Positions 9,269 through 18,968 of a stretch of 55,765 nt of DNA are shown here, in pieces. Under the pieces are notes generated by a model. It had not been told where the DNA came from. It ran no database searches and saw only the letters and a program-made list of their open reading frames with translations. How positions within the stretch are numbered: position 1 is the stretch's first letter; each line of letters opens with the position of its first letter. Source of the stretch: Nitrospinota bacterium (GTDB lineage: Bacteria > Nitrospinota_A > UBA7883); contig JAOUMU010000005.1 in NCBI GenBank assembly GCA_029881335.1, positions 1-55,765 of the forward strand, in the 5' to 3' direction. Position numbers and translations under genes: made by a program.

Positions 9269-10983
9269 CAGTATTTCCTCTCCTCCGGCTGGAACCGGGT
9301 GACGCGCACCGGCCGATACTTAAGCTCGTATCCGCCCTCCCCGGTCCTGAAAGCCATGGTGTGTTTCATCCAGTTACCATCGTCCCTGTCGGGAAAGTCG
9401 TTACGCGCGTGGGCGCCACGGCTCTCTTCGCGGGTCTGGGCGCCGGCGACGATCAATTCGCTGTATTCCAGCATGTGCCCCAATTCCAGCGCCTCCGTCA
9501 GGTTTGTATTGAACACCCCTTTTTTATTGTCCACCTTCACGTTTCGGAACCGGTCCTGAAGCTCTCTTATCTTTTCGTGGGCCGCTTCCATGTCGTCTTT
9601 GCCCCGGTAAACTCCCACTTTGTCTGTCATAGTGGTCTGCAGCTCTTCGCGAATGGCGGCCAGGTTCTCCGTTCCCTTGTTATGCAGAACCTCGTCGATC
9701 TCCCGCCGGGCGGCGGAAATCTCCCGGCTCTCATTCACCGGCGCCCACTTGGCGTCCAAGGTGACCTCGCGCATTTTTTTGCCTGCGCGGGTGCCGAACA
9801 CCAACGCCTCCAGCAGAGAATTGGTCCCCAGCCGGTTGGCCCCATGCACGCTGATGCAGGAGCACTCCCCGGCGGCGAAGAATCCCTTCACCAGGTCGCC
9901 CCGTTCGTTGGCCACCACCTGGCAGTCGTTATCCGCAGGGATACCCCCCATGGAATAGTGAGCCGTCGGCTGGATGGGCACTGGATTGTCCAGTGCGTCC
10001 ACCCCGATAAAATCCTTGGCGATCTGGTATATCTGAGGCAAGCGTTCCAGGATCTTTTCCTTGCCCAGGTGGCGCAGGTCCAAAAGCACGTAATCTTTTT
10101 TAGGTCCAGCGCCGCGGCCCGCCATAATCTCCGTCTGCTCCGAGCGGGACACGATATCCCTAGGCGCCAGTTCCAGCTTGCTGGGGGCGTAATTGGCCAT
10201 GAACCGCTCGTTGTTTCCATTCAGGATATAGCCTCCCTCCCCCCTGGCCGCCTCGGAAAGCAGCAAGCCATGCTGGTACAGCCCCGTAGGGTGGAACTGC
10301 ACGAACTCCATGTCCTGCAGTGGCACTCCGGCCCGGTAGGCGGCGCTGATGCCGTCACCGGTGTTAGCGTAGGCGTTGGAAGAAATCTTGTATGCCCGTC
10401 CATAGCCACCGGTGCCGAACATGACGGATTTGGCGTGGAACACCTCCGGCTTGCCGGTCTTCATGTCCATGGCCACCACTCCCCGGCAGATGTTCTCCTC
10501 CACAATCAGGCGCAACAGATAAAATTCGTTATAGAACTGCAGCTTGCCCCCTTTTTTCATCGATTGCTCGAAAAGGGTGTGCAGCAGGGCGTGGCCTGTC
10601 CGGTCCGCCGAATAGCAGGAGCGTTTGAACGAGTGACCGCCGAAGGCGCGCTGGGCGATCTTGTTTTCAGAAGTCCTGGAAAAAGGGCAGCCCAGCCGCT
10701 CCATGTCCACGATGACATGAGGAGCGTCGTTGCACATGATTTCAATGGCGTCCTGGTCGCCGATAAAATCCGCCCCTTTGACGGTGTCATATATGTGGGC
10801 GTTCGTGGAATCCCCGTCCACATTTGCCATCGCCGCAGCCACGCCACCCTGGGCGGCGCCGGAATGGCTCCTGGATGGGTAGACTTTGGTGATGACCGCC
10901 ACGTCCAGATGACCCACAACTTCCAGGGCGGCCCGAAGACCCGCAAGCCCGGAACCGACTATCACTACATCATGTGAAAGCAT
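9268..10983 (-). CDS. sdhA: Succinate dehydrogenase / fumarate reductase flavoprotein subunit
   Basis: This is the catalytic FAD subunit that interconverts succinate and fumarate. The 571-residue protein opens with the Rossmann dinucleotide motif ([13 protein letters not shown]). The FAD-attachment region with its conserved histidine follows ([16 protein letters not shown]). Substrate-site segments include [10 protein letters not shown], a RDIVSR stretch, HYSMGGI and [18 protein letters not shown]. The C-terminal helical domain ends in the usual [15 protein letters not shown]-like tail. It is first in the sdhA-sdhB-sdhE operon on the minus strand. Physiological direction cannot be decided from sequence. 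Confidence 0.95.
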   Translation of the reverse strand: MLSHDVVIVGSGLAGLRAALEVVGHLDVAVITKVYPSRSHSGAAQGGVAAAMANVDGDSTNAHIYDTVKGADFIGDQDAIEIMCNDAPHVIVDMERLGCPFSRTSENKIAQRAFGGHSFKRSCYSADRTGHALLHTLFEQSMKKGGKLQFYNEFYLLRLIVEENICRGVVAMDMKTGKPEVFHAKSVMFGTGGYGRAYKISSNAYANTGDGISAAYRAGVPLQDMEFVQFHPTGLYQHGLLLSEAARGEGGYILNGNNERFMANYAPSKLELAPRDIVSRSEQTEIMAGRGAGPKKDYVLLDLRHLGKEKILERLPQIYQIAKDFIGVDALDNPVPIQPTAHYSMGGIPADNDCQVVANERGDLVKGFFAAGECSCISVHGANRLGTNSLLEALVFGTRAGKKMREVTLDAKWAPVNESREISAARREIDEVLHNKGTENLAAIREELQTTMTDKVGVYRGKDDMEAAHEKIRELQDRFRNVKVDNKKGVFNTNLTEALELGHMLEYSELIVAGAQTREESRGAHARNDFPDRDDGNWMKHTMAFRTGEGGYELKYRPVRVTRFQPEERKY

Positions 10984-11253
10984 GTCAATTACCTAGTTAT
11001 ATTGATCTTTGAGGTATTTCCCGCCAAAAGGCCACTATCCCCCATTTCATCCTGACAGAGGCATATTGTATAGACTGCCCTATCACCAAACAAGGGAAAA
11101 ATAATCCGTCAGCGGCTCACGCGGCCAGGCGGAAGTCCCGCCCCACGGTTCTTCCAGGCCGCGACAGATATTCGCGGATAAACAACCTCGATCCAAGGGC
11201 TTGAACCGCTGCCAATATCAGCTCGCCTGTGGTCACCCACCCGGCGCCGCCTG

Positions 11254-12978
11254 TCACGGAGCATGTTTCCTCACCAACTCGGCGATATGGCCGGGGGTCT
11301 CGGCGATATCCACCATCATCTTCTCTCCGGTGGCTCGGATCTTGATCTCCGCCTTCCCCTGCTCCACCCCTTTCTTCCCCACGATCACCTGTAGGGGGAT
11401 ACCGATCAGGTCCGCGTCCTTGAATTTGACTCCAGCCCTCGCGTCCCTGTCGTCGATTAACGGCTCCAGGCCACTTTCATCCAATTGGCGGTATATGCTT
11501 TCGGCCACATCCATCACAGCTTCATCATTTGCATTCAGTGGAAGCAGAATAACCTTGAAAGGAGCGATGGCCAGGGGCCACATTATCCCGGCTTCGTCGT
11601 GGTTCTGTTCGATGGCGGCGGCGGCGGTGCGCCCCACTCCGATGCCGAAACATCCCATAATCATCATCTGCTCCTTCCCCTCGGCGTCCAGGACGGTGGC
11701 CCGCATCGACTCGGAATATTTTGTCCCCAGTTTGAAGATATGCCCCACCTCGATCCCCTTGGCCAGGCCCATAGCTGCGGCGCACTCTGGGCATGGATCA
11801 CCCTCAATCGGTTGCCGGATGTCCGCCCATTCCGTCCCCTCCGGGAAGTCCCGTTCCGGATTGATGTTGACGATATGCATGTCCACCTTGTTGGCGCCGG
11901 TGACGGCGTTCACCATATTCCGGACCCAGTTGTCCGCCACCACCGGTATGGTCAGCCCAGGAGCTCCGGCGAATCCCACAGGCGCTCCGGTTGTTTTTAT
12001 AACATCAACTTCATCAGCCAGCGAGGCTTCCGCGCAGCCTATGGCCCGGGCCAGCTTCACATGGTTTATCCCATGATCCCCCCGGCACAGCGCCGCCACC
12101 AGAGGCCGCTCCTCCAGGCCGGTCTTGAAGATCAGCGTCTTGATAAATTCGGTAGAGTCCCGCTTCAGAAACGCCGCCACATCCTCCACAGCGCCCAGGC
12201 CGGGAGTGGAGACCTCTTCCATCGCCATATGTGGCGCCGGGTCCGCCGGCGTGGGGGGGAGCGGCAGGCGGGAGCGCTCCACATTGGCGGCGTATCCGCA
12301 TTTTTCGCAGTGGACGATGGTGTCCTCACCGGAATCGGCCAGCACCATGAACTCATGGGAGGAAGAGCCGCCGATCTGGCCTGTGTCCGCCTCCACGGCG
12401 GAAAATCTTAGACCGCATCTGCGGAAGATCGCCTCGTAGGCTTTTTTCATGGCTTGGTAGCTTTCGTTGGCGCCCTCCTCGTCCATGTCGAAGCTGTATG
12501 CGTCCTTCATGGAGAATTCGCGTCCGCGCATCACCCCGAATCGGGGGCGGATTTCGTCGCGGAACTTGGTCTGGATCTGGTACAGGTTCAGCGGAAGGTC
12601 ACGGTATGAGCGGACATCGTTCCGCACAAGATCGGTGATCACCTCCTCGGCGGTGGGGCCATAGCAGAATTCACGGCCATGCCGGTCTGTCACTCGCAAA
12701 AGCTCCTTGCCGTAAAAGTCCCACCGGCCAGATTCCTTCCAAAGCTCGGAGGGCTGGATCGAGGGGAGGAACACCTCCTGGGCGCCGGCGCGGTTCATCT
12801 CCTCACGGATGATGTTTTCTATCTTGCGCAGAACCCGCACCCCCAGCGGCATGACGGAATATATTCCCGCCGCCAGCTTGCGGATCAAACCCGCGCGCAG
12901 CATATACTTGTGGCTGACAACCTCCGCTTCAGATGGAGTTTCCTTCAGCGTTGGCAGGAATAATCTGGAAAATTTCAA
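11254..12978 (-). CDS. proS: Prolyl-tRNA synthetase, bacterial type with editing domain
   Basis: This class II aminoacyl-tRNA synthetase charges tRNA-Pro. The 574-residue length matches the bacterial (ProS type 1) form. The N-terminus (SRLFLPTLKETPSEAEVVSH) and motif 2 region (FRDEIRPRFGVMRGREFSMKDAYSFD) are canonical. An inserted editing domain (about 225-410), which removes mischarged Ala-tRNA-Pro, lies between motifs 2 and 3. Motif 3 is GCFGIGVGRTAAA, and a C-terminal anticodon-binding domain completes the protein. A CxxC pair (CEKCGY) precedes the insert. It stands alone between sdhA and a divergent gene. Confidence 0.97.
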   Translation of the reverse strand: MKFSRLFLPTLKETPSEAEVVSHKYMLRAGLIRKLAAGIYSVMPLGVRVLRKIENIIREEMNRAGAQEVFLPSIQPSELWKESGRWDFYGKELLRVTDRHGREFCYGPTAEEVITDLVRNDVRSYRDLPLNLYQIQTKFRDEIRPRFGVMRGREFSMKDAYSFDMDEEGANESYQAMKKAYEAIFRRCGLRFSAVEADTGQIGGSSSHEFMVLADSGEDTIVHCEKCGYAANVERSRLPLPPTPADPAPHMAMEEVSTPGLGAVEDVAAFLKRDSTEFIKTLIFKTGLEERPLVAALCRGDHGINHVKLARAIGCAEASLADEVDVIKTTGAPVGFAGAPGLTIPVVADNWVRNMVNAVTGANKVDMHIVNINPERDFPEGTEWADIRQPIEGDPCPECAAAMGLAKGIEVGHIFKLGTKYSESMRATVLDAEGKEQMMIMGCFGIGVGRTAAAAIEQNHDEAGIMWPLAIAPFKVILLPLNANDEAVMDVAESIYRQLDESGLEPLIDDRDARAGVKFKDADLIGIPLQVIVGKKGVEQGKAEIKIRATGEKMMVDIAETPGHIAELVRKHAP

Positions 12979-13300
12979 CTCGTCCGCTCCACTGGTGTAT
13001 TGTGATTAAAGGCTTGGATCATATTAGGTTACGAAGAGGGCCAAGTCAATATAACCCGTTATGCCGGATGCCAGCGCTCTAGTCAGCGCAAGCTGGCCAC
13101 CCCGCCACCATGTTTTTTTCAAGATTCCATCTGGTAATATAATGCTATTAAAAATACTGGTTTGGATTCGACGCTGTCAAAACCGATCTTCGCCGATGGA
13201 ATAAGGCGCAAGCGACCTCTTGTCCCGAATGAACCGGCAGGAGGGCAGAAACGATGCGTGGAATTGAACCCTGCCACATTATTGATCCGCGGAAGGTGAA
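12979..13300. other. Divergent intergenic region proS / Cache-CheD lipoprotein
   Basis: This 322-bp stretch separates two divergently transcribed genes. It contains a perfect -10 hexamer TATAAT on the plus strand (13138-13143) without a convincing -35 at the right distance. A GGAAGGTG ribosome-binding site lies just before the ATG at 13301. No RNA gene or coding frame was recognised. Confidence 0.5.
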
Positions 13301-14839
13301 ATGAAGCGTATTGCTCTCCCGTTATTTACCCTGTTTCTTATTCCAGCCATTTTTTGTCTATACGGCTGCTCCCCCACTTCCGGTCACGAAGTCAAATCGG
13401 AGACCTTCGAGAAGTTGCGCTCCGTTCGGCGGGAGAGAAAGCTTCTGGTGGTGCAAAAGCTGGAGCGGATGAGGGGCAGGGTGAAGGATTCGGTTAATAA
13501 TTCCGTGCTCACCGGGGCGTTTGACAGGTTCAGGTCGCTTCTGGCCGACGGCGCGCTTCCGGCGGGGACGGGCGCGTACGAGGACAAGGATCTGGACCAG
13601 GAGTATCTGGAGAAGTATTACAATTTTTACGACATCCTTTTCATAGATCGTGACGGGCTGGTGTTTCACACCATGAGGCGGGAATCCGACCTGGGCAAGA
13701 ACATATTCAACAGCGACATTTCCTCCACATTGCTGGCGCAGACGCTGAAATCTGGGACGCTGGATGATTTTGTTGATTACCACTATTACTCCCCCTCCAG
13801 GGAGCCGGCCGCTTTTTTCATCGCTCCCATGAAGCGGCCCGATGGCTTGTCGGGATGGATCGTGTTCCAGCTCTCATCCGGGGCCTTGAGGGATATAATG
13901 TCCCAGGACACCAGCATGGGGAAAACGGCGGAAGTGTACCTGACCAATGAAAGCCACGTTATGCTAACCCAGTCGCGCTTGTTGCCGCAGGATACGGTCA
14001 TGAACCTGCGGGTGGAGACGGAGGCTGTGAGGCGGGCGATGGAGGCCGGGGAAGGGGATGGCGTCATTCTCGATTACCGCGGCGTGCGTGTCTTCAGTTC
14101 TTTCGAGAAATTCCAATTCGCCGGGGTCGGCTGGGTAATCATCGCCGAGATGGACGAGGATGAGGTAATCACCCGACAATTCATGGATGACAGAGACCGC
14201 CTATATAACGAGATTTTCAAGCGGCTACCCGCCGGGACGACCGCCGAGCCGCATCCTGAATTGTTGTATCAGGAGAGCGTACGGGTGGACATCAACGAGT
14301 ATGGCTCAGGGCGGGTCGATGATGTGATCTCCACCGCCGGAGTCACCACTTGTACGGCGGTGGTGATCCAGTATCCCGGGAAGTTCGCCTTCCTGGGTCA
14401 TATTTATCCGCTGGATGATGTGTATTTCGAGGGGTGGGAGAAATATATATTAGGCGTGTATTATGGGTTGTTCGGCAGCGTCCATGGTGACAGGGTGGCG
14501 GACCTGATGGGAAGAATGCTCCATGAGATCACATATTTTAATATCCACCCATCGGAGACCAGACGTCTGGAAGCGGTGCTGCTGGCCACCCACCGCAACA
14601 GCTTCAGGCGGATTACCGACAGGCTGCTGGATACGGGGCTTCTTCTTTCCCAGATCAGGATTGTCACACTCGATGGGATGAAATATCTGGACGTGGCTGT
14701 GGAGGTGGATAAGGCCTCGGTGGTGGCCCACTGGGTGGGCCCCGGCGGAAAAAAAGAATGGACCAACGCGGCGGGCGCTCCCACCCTGGACGTACTCGTA
14801 AAGGATATTATCGGATACGATTCCCAGGGACCAGTCTAG
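13301..14839 (+). CDS. Lipoprotein with Cache sensor domain and CheD-like C-terminal domain
   Basis: The 512-residue protein has a signal peptide ending in a lipobox (LYGC, Cys23) with Ser at +2, which predicts an outer-membrane lipoprotein. A helix (about 30-75) leads into a Cache-like ligand-binding region (about 95-285, with FIDRDGLVFHT, APMKRPDGLSGWIVFQL and AGVGWVIIAEMDEDE). No second membrane segment follows. The C-terminal part (about 325-480) matches the pattern of CheD, the chemoreceptor glutamine deamidase: Thr345-x5-Cys351, then His367 in GHIYPLDD, an amphipathic helix (RVADLMGRMLHEI), a strand, then HRNSFRRITDRLLDTGL, where CheD has a conserved Asn and a helix before its final sheet. 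The domain reading is by eye. The 3' end shares a CTAG with the convergent kinase gene. Confidence 0.75.
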   Translation: MKRIALPLFTLFLIPAIFCLYGCSPTSGHEVKSETFEKLRSVRRERKLLVVQKLERMRGRVKDSVNNSVLTGAFDRFRSLLADGALPAGTGAYEDKDLDQEYLEKYYNFYDILFIDRDGLVFHTMRRESDLGKNIFNSDISSTLLAQTLKSGTLDDFVDYHYYSPSREPAAFFIAPMKRPDGLSGWIVFQLSSGALRDIMSQDTSMGKTAEVYLTNESHVMLTQSRLLPQDTVMNLRVETEAVRRAMEAGEGDGVILDYRGVRVFSSFEKFQFAGVGWVIIAEMDEDEVITRQFMDDRDRLYNEIFKRLPAGTTAEPHPELLYQESVRVDINEYGSGRVDDVISTAGVTTCTAVVIQYPGKFAFLGHIYPLDDVYFEGWEKYILGVYYGLFGSVHGDRVADLMGRMLHEITYFNIHPSETRRLEAVLLATHRNSFRRITDRLLDTGLLLSQIRIVTLDGMKYLDVAVEVDKASVVAHWVGPGGKKEWTNAAGAPTLDVLVKDIIGYDSQGPV

Positions 14840-16224
14840 CAGGTAGCCTCTTCCGGGCCGCCCGTCAGGTCATCCGACGGGTCTGGCAGATGGACGTAGA
14901 ACACCGTACCGCTCCCTGGCTGGGACTTCACCCACATGGAGCCGCCATGGGCGGTGACAATCTCGTTAATCAACGACAGGCCTATCCCCCAGCCGGAGCT
15001 TGGGTCGATATTTTTTCCGCTGGTGTCCAGGGTGGCGGCCATGATTTTGGCCGCGCGCCTCTCGTCCATTCCTTCACCGCTATCCTCCACCGCCAGGGAG
15101 GCCCCATCATCGGGGGGACAAAATATCCGTACCTTTCCACCCGGGCCCGTATATCGGACAGCGTTGGAAACCAGGTTTTGTATCACATGGGTCAGCAACG
15201 CTTCGTCGCCGAAAACCTCCACGCCAGGGGGGATATCGTTTACCAGATCCACTTCCCTTTTTAGGGCCACCGGCGTCAATGCATTGGCGGCCTTTTCAGA
15301 GATGGCCCGCAGCCCCGTCCATTTCCGCCCTTTGAGCAACATACCACCATGCATTCCCTTAAGCCTCATCAGCAGATGGATGATTTCGCGCATCCTGTCC
15401 ACGCTCTGCCCCAGGCTTTCCACCATTTCCTTTTTCCGTCCTTCTTCCAGGTCAGCCCCGAAGTTCTTCATGATATCCACCACCGCCCTGATACTGGATA
15501 GGGGATCCTTCAGGTCGTGGGACACCAGGGCGACCAGCTTGTCTTTCATCTGCGTCGCCGCCGCCGCTTCGGTATTGGACTGTTCCAGCTCCATGATCAG
15601 GACGAATTCCCTCCGGGTGTGCTGATCGCTGAAATAGGAAACCACCATGCTCAGCGCCGCCGCCGAGGACATCAGGAATATCTTGTCCGCGGATTCGGCC
15701 AACCCGCCACCCAGCACAGGGCCCAGATATATAACAAGCATGGCAACCAGAATGAAAATGGTGGCCATTGCGAAGCTGAACAACAGCCGGCATAATGGCA
15801 CGCAGAAGACCACCAGCATCATTCCGGCGTAGTACACCACTTGCGGAGAGTTGTCTGATATATAGTCTATGGACAAAACGCTGGCGCCGGCGGCTATTAC
15901 CAGTGTGGACAAAAGCGCCTGGGCAAAAAGGCCCTGGAACCTTTCCCGGTAGGAGAATCCTATAATGCCGATGGCCAGAGGGATGATCAAGGCGAACCTT
16001 ATGAAGAACGCCACCAGCGCATGGTCCGAGACCTTTTGTATGTCCACCAGGAAGAAAAGAGCGTAGATCGCCACCCCCACCACAAGGCCCACCCGGACCG
16101 GCTTGCGGGTCTTGTCCGTGTAGTGATCCAGAAACTCCCGTTCCAAAGCGGGGTCCTCGAATTTCAGATGGAGCAACCCTCCTTGCATTCTGGCGCCAGC
16201 CGACGCTGGCTTACATTCCCCCAT
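14836..16224 (-). CDS. Membrane sensor histidine kinase, no PAS or receiver domain
   Basis: This kinase of about 462 residues has an N-terminal block of five to six membrane helices (about 42-200) that probably forms the sensor. A coiled linker follows, then HisKA with the phospho-acceptor in LVALVSHDLKDPLSS (His236), N-box (NLVSNAVRY), and G1/G2 boxes (DSGEGMDE, GWGIGLSL). The start at 16224 is chosen because AAAGGA lies 6-7 nt upstream; an in-frame ATG at 16251 would place that ribosome-binding site inside the gene. There is no partner response regulator next door. The convergent lipoprotein gene overlaps its stop by 4 nt. Confidence 0.88.
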   Translation of the reverse strand: MGECKPASAGARMQGGLLHLKFEDPALEREFLDHYTDKTRKPVRVGLVVGVAIYALFFLVDIQKVSDHALVAFFIRFALIIPLAIGIIGFSYRERFQGLFAQALLSTLVIAAGASVLSIDYISDNSPQVVYYAGMMLVVFCVPLCRLLFSFAMATIFILVAMLVIYLGPVLGGGLAESADKIFLMSSAAALSMVVSYFSDQHTRREFVLIMELEQSNTEAAAATQMKDKLVALVSHDLKDPLSSIRAVVDIMKNFGADLEEGRKKEMVESLGQSVDRMREIIHLLMRLKGMHGGMLLKGRKWTGLRAISEKAANALTPVALKREVDLVNDIPPGVEVFGDEALLTHVIQNLVSNAVRYTGPGGKVRIFCPPDDGASLAVEDSGEGMDERRAAKIMAATLDTSGKNIDPSSGWGIGLSLINEIVTAHGGSMWVKSQPGSGTVFYVHLPDPSDDLTGGPEEATC

Positions 16225-16297
16225 TTTTCTTCCTTTGCGCCATGGCGCCATGCGCCAGCGGTGTTCGCGGTTGCAGGGTTGGTTTAGTTCCTGAGGT

Positions 16298-16330
16298 AAA
16301 AAGGGCCCGGAGTTGGATTCTCCGGGCCCT
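16298..16330 (-). terminator. Rho-independent terminator of hppA
   Basis: On the minus strand an 11-bp perfect GC-rich stem (AGGGCCCGGAG with its complement) encloses a 7-nt loop and is followed by a run of Ts. It lies about 30 bp after the hppA stop and ends the prs-rplY-pth-hppA run. Confidence 0.85.
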
Positions 16331-16359
16331 GCTTCACATGTTCGTCACGGTCGCTTCTG

Positions 16360-18351
16360 TCAGACGATCAGAAGCGGGGCGATAACAAGCGAGATGATCG
16401 ACATCAGCTTGATAAGGATGTTCATGGCAGGCCCGGAGGTATCCTTGAAAGGATCACCCACGGTGTCGCCGATGACCGCAGCCCTGTGGGCATCCGATCC
16501 CTTGCCGCCCAAGTTGCCGGACTCGATGTACTTCTTGGCGTTATCCCAGGCGCCGCCGCTGTTTGCCATGAACAGCGCCAGGGTCACGCCTGTGACCAGT
16601 GCGCCAGCCAGCATCCCGCCCAGGCCCGCAGGGCCCAAAAGCAGACCCACGACCACCGGGGCCAAAACCGCAGTGACGCCAGGGAGCATCATCTCCCAAA
16701 GGGCCGCCTTGGTGGCGATGTCCACGCAGGTGGCCGGGTCCGGCTTGCCGGTTCCCTCCATCAGACCCGGGATATCCCGAAACTGACGGCGGATCTCCTC
16801 CACCATCTTCATGGCGGCCTTGCCCACGCTCTTCATTGTCATGGAAGCTATGATAAACGTAATGGCGCCGCCCAGGAACAGGCCGATAACCACTTTAGCG
16901 TCCACCAGGTTGATAGTATCCAGATGCACCGCCTGGGTGTAGGCGGAGAAAAGCGCCAACGCCGTCAGCGCCGCCGATCCGATGGCGAAACCCTTGCCGA
17001 TGGCGGCGGTGGTGTTTCCCAGGGCATCAAGGCCATCGGTTATTTTCCTTGTCTCCGGTCCCAATCCGGACATCTCGGAGATTCCTCCGGCGTTGTCGGC
17101 GATGGGGCCGTAGGCGTCCACACTCATGGTGATTCCCACGGTGCCCAGCATACCCACGGCGGCCAGGCCCACGCCATATAGTCCAGCCCAGCTGTTGGCC
17201 ATGAAGGTGGCGATGGCTATCACTACCACAGGCGCCGCTACCGACTCCATGGCCAGCGCTACGCCTGTGATGATCAGTGTCGCGGCGCCCGTGGATGTGG
17301 ACGCGGCCAGGTTCTTCACCGGGCTGAACATCCCTGTGTAAAATTCAGTGAGCATGCCGATCATGACTCCGGCCAGACAGCCTGCCACCAGGGCGCCCCA
17401 GATTCCCCATTGCACATCATCGGGCATGAGAAGCAGAACAACGGGAATGGCGGCCAGCAGCATGATGGCGGCGGCCACCAGGGCGGTGTATCGCAGAACG
17501 GCGGCTGGATCCACACCCTTCATAAGGCGCATGGAGGCTATGCCGGCGCCAGAGGCTATAAGGCCCACCATCGATATGACCAGCGGGAGAACCATGTAGC
17601 CGGTAGGCTCCATCATGGTGGCGCCTATGGTCATGGTGGCCACCATAGATCCAACGTAGGACTCGAAGATGTCCGCTCCCAGACCGGCGGTATCACCCAC
17701 GCAGTCACCCACGTTATCGGCTATGACACCGGGGTTGCGCGGATCGTCCTCGGGGATTCCGGCTTCCACCTTGCCCACCAGGTCCGAGCCCACATCCGCG
17801 CTTTTTGTGTATATGCCACCGCCCACGCGGGCGAAGAGCGCGATGGTGGAAGCGCCCATGGCGAATCCGGCCACATACTGGACGTTTTCCGGGCTGGAGA
17901 ACGCCACGTACATCAGGTAGAAGAGGCTAAGGCCAATAAGCCCAAGGCTGGCTACGGAAAGACCCATGATCGAGCCCCCCTCGAAGGCCACCCGAAGCGC
18001 GGCGTCCTGCCCCTTCTGGTTGGCGGCGGCGGCGGTGCGCACGTTTGCCATGGTGGCGCCTTGCATCCCAATAAATCCGGCGGCCATGGAACAGCCCGCG
18101 CCCACCACGAATGCGGCGGCGGTGGCCGCATGGATAAACACCGCCAGCAGGATGAACACTAAAAGGATGAATACGGCAAGGATGGTATATTCCCTTCGCA
18201 GAAAGGTCATCGCTCCTTCATGGATCATGTCGGCGATTTCCTTCATCTTGTCGTTGCCGGGATCTTGACTTTTTACTTCGTTGTAGAGCCAATAGACCCC
18301 GCCCAGGCCAGCACCGCCTGTCAGGATCGCCAGAAAAACCAAAAATGTCAT
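16360..18351 (-). CDS. hppA: Membrane-bound ion-translocating pyrophosphatase, K+-dependent type
   Basis: This enzyme hydrolyses pyrophosphate and uses the energy to pump H+ (or Na+) across the membrane. The 663-residue protein has about 16 membrane segments and the family signatures: [21 protein letters not shown]-type substrate motif, [12 protein letters not shown], and [15 protein letters not shown] near the C-terminus. The segment [16 protein letters not shown] has Ala where K+-independent enzymes have Lys (GNTTKA), so this copy should be K+-dependent. Whether it moves H+ or Na+ is not settled by eye. It lies 26 nt after pth and is followed by a strong terminator. A separate soluble pyrophosphatase is present at about 47 kb. 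Confidence 0.95.
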   Translation of the reverse strand: MTFLVFLAILTGGAGLGGVYWLYNEVKSQDPGNDKMKEIADMIHEGAMTFLRREYTILAVFILLVFILLAVFIHAATAAAFVVGAGCSMAAGFIGMQGATMANVRTAAAANQKGQDAALRVAFEGGSIMGLSVASLGLIGLSLFYLMYVAFSSPENVQYVAGFAMGASTIALFARVGGGIYTKSADVGSDLVGKVEAGIPEDDPRNPGVIADNVGDCVGDTAGLGADIFESYVGSMVATMTIGATMMEPTGYMVLPLVISMVGLIASGAGIASMRLMKGVDPAAVLRYTALVAAAIMLLAAIPVVLLLMPDDVQWGIWGALVAGCLAGVMIGMLTEFYTGMFSPVKNLAASTSTGAATLIITGVALAMESVAAPVVVIAIATFMANSWAGLYGVGLAAVGMLGTVGITMSVDAYGPIADNAGGISEMSGLGPETRKITDGLDALGNTTAAIGKGFAIGSAALTALALFSAYTQAVHLDTINLVDAKVVIGLFLGGAITFIIASMTMKSVGKAAMKMVEEIRRQFRDIPGLMEGTGKPDPATCVDIATKAALWEMMLPGVTAVLAPVVVGLLLGPAGLGGMLAGALVTGVTLALFMANSGGAWDNAKKYIESGNLGGKGSDAHRAAVIGDTVGDPFKDTSGPAMNILIKLMSIISLVIAPLLIV

Positions 18352-18377
18352 TTTTTTCCCCCCTTATATTACGGGTA

Positions 18378-18947
18378 TCAGTTTCCGTTTACCGCGTCTC
18401 CACCTTCCATGGTATTGAATAAAAACCGGCTTTCCAAAAGTTCGAAAGCCCTTTCAAGGCCGTCAAGGAAGCCATCCTCCTCGTCGGCGGAAAACGCGCT
18501 TAATACATAATCACTGGCGTCGGTTCCCTCTGGTGGCCGACCGACTCCCAGCCTGATCCTGTGAAAATCGGCGCTGCCGATGTTCTCAATTATCGACCTG
18601 AGTCCGTTGTGCCCGCCATGGCCCCCGCCAAGTTTGTGCCGGACTTCTCCGAACCTGATATCGATGTCGTCATGCATGACCAACAATTCATCCGGCGCGA
18701 CGCCCAGATCCTCCATCGCCCGGCTCACCGGGCCACCGGACAGATTCATAAACGATCCTGGTCTTAAAAAAGCCGTCTCCACTCCCCCTGGCGCCGCCAT
18801 CGTAAACCAGGAGCCGTATCTATTTTCCATCTTCCCTTTTCCAGCGCGAGCCAGATATATATCCACCGCCATGAACCCCGCATTGTGCCTGGTGAGGGCG
18901 TATCGAGGGCCGGGATTGCCCAGCCCCACCACCAGCTTCACCTCCAC
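18378..18947 (-). CDS. pth: Peptidyl-tRNA hydrolase
   Basis: Pth recycles tRNA by cleaving peptidyl-tRNA released from stalled ribosomes. The 189-residue length is typical. The catalytic histidine lies in the N-terminal signature (GLGNPGPRYALTRHNAGF), and the MNLSGGPV and HDDIDIRFGEVR..GGGHGGHNGLRS motifs that shape the active site are intact. It lies 21 nt downstream of rplY in the conserved order prs-rplY-pth. Confidence 0.96.
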   Translation of the reverse strand: MEVKLVVGLGNPGPRYALTRHNAGFMAVDIYLARAGKGKMENRYGSWFTMAAPGGVETAFLRPGSFMNLSGGPVSRAMEDLGVAPDELLVMHDDIDIRFGEVRHKLGGGHGGHNGLRSIIENIGSADFHRIRLGVGRPPEGTDASDYVLSAFSADEEDGFLDGLERAFELLESRFLFNTMEGGDAVNGN

Positions 18948-18968
18948 GCCAGATTCATCGCCGGAGGA

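Noticed and set aside
9361-10977. Long plus-strand open frame (538 residues) opposite sdhA
   Set aside because: It is fully antisense to a clear sdhA gene, with no recognisable domain; the product is His/Gly/Pro-rich as expected of a mirror frame of a GC-rich gene.
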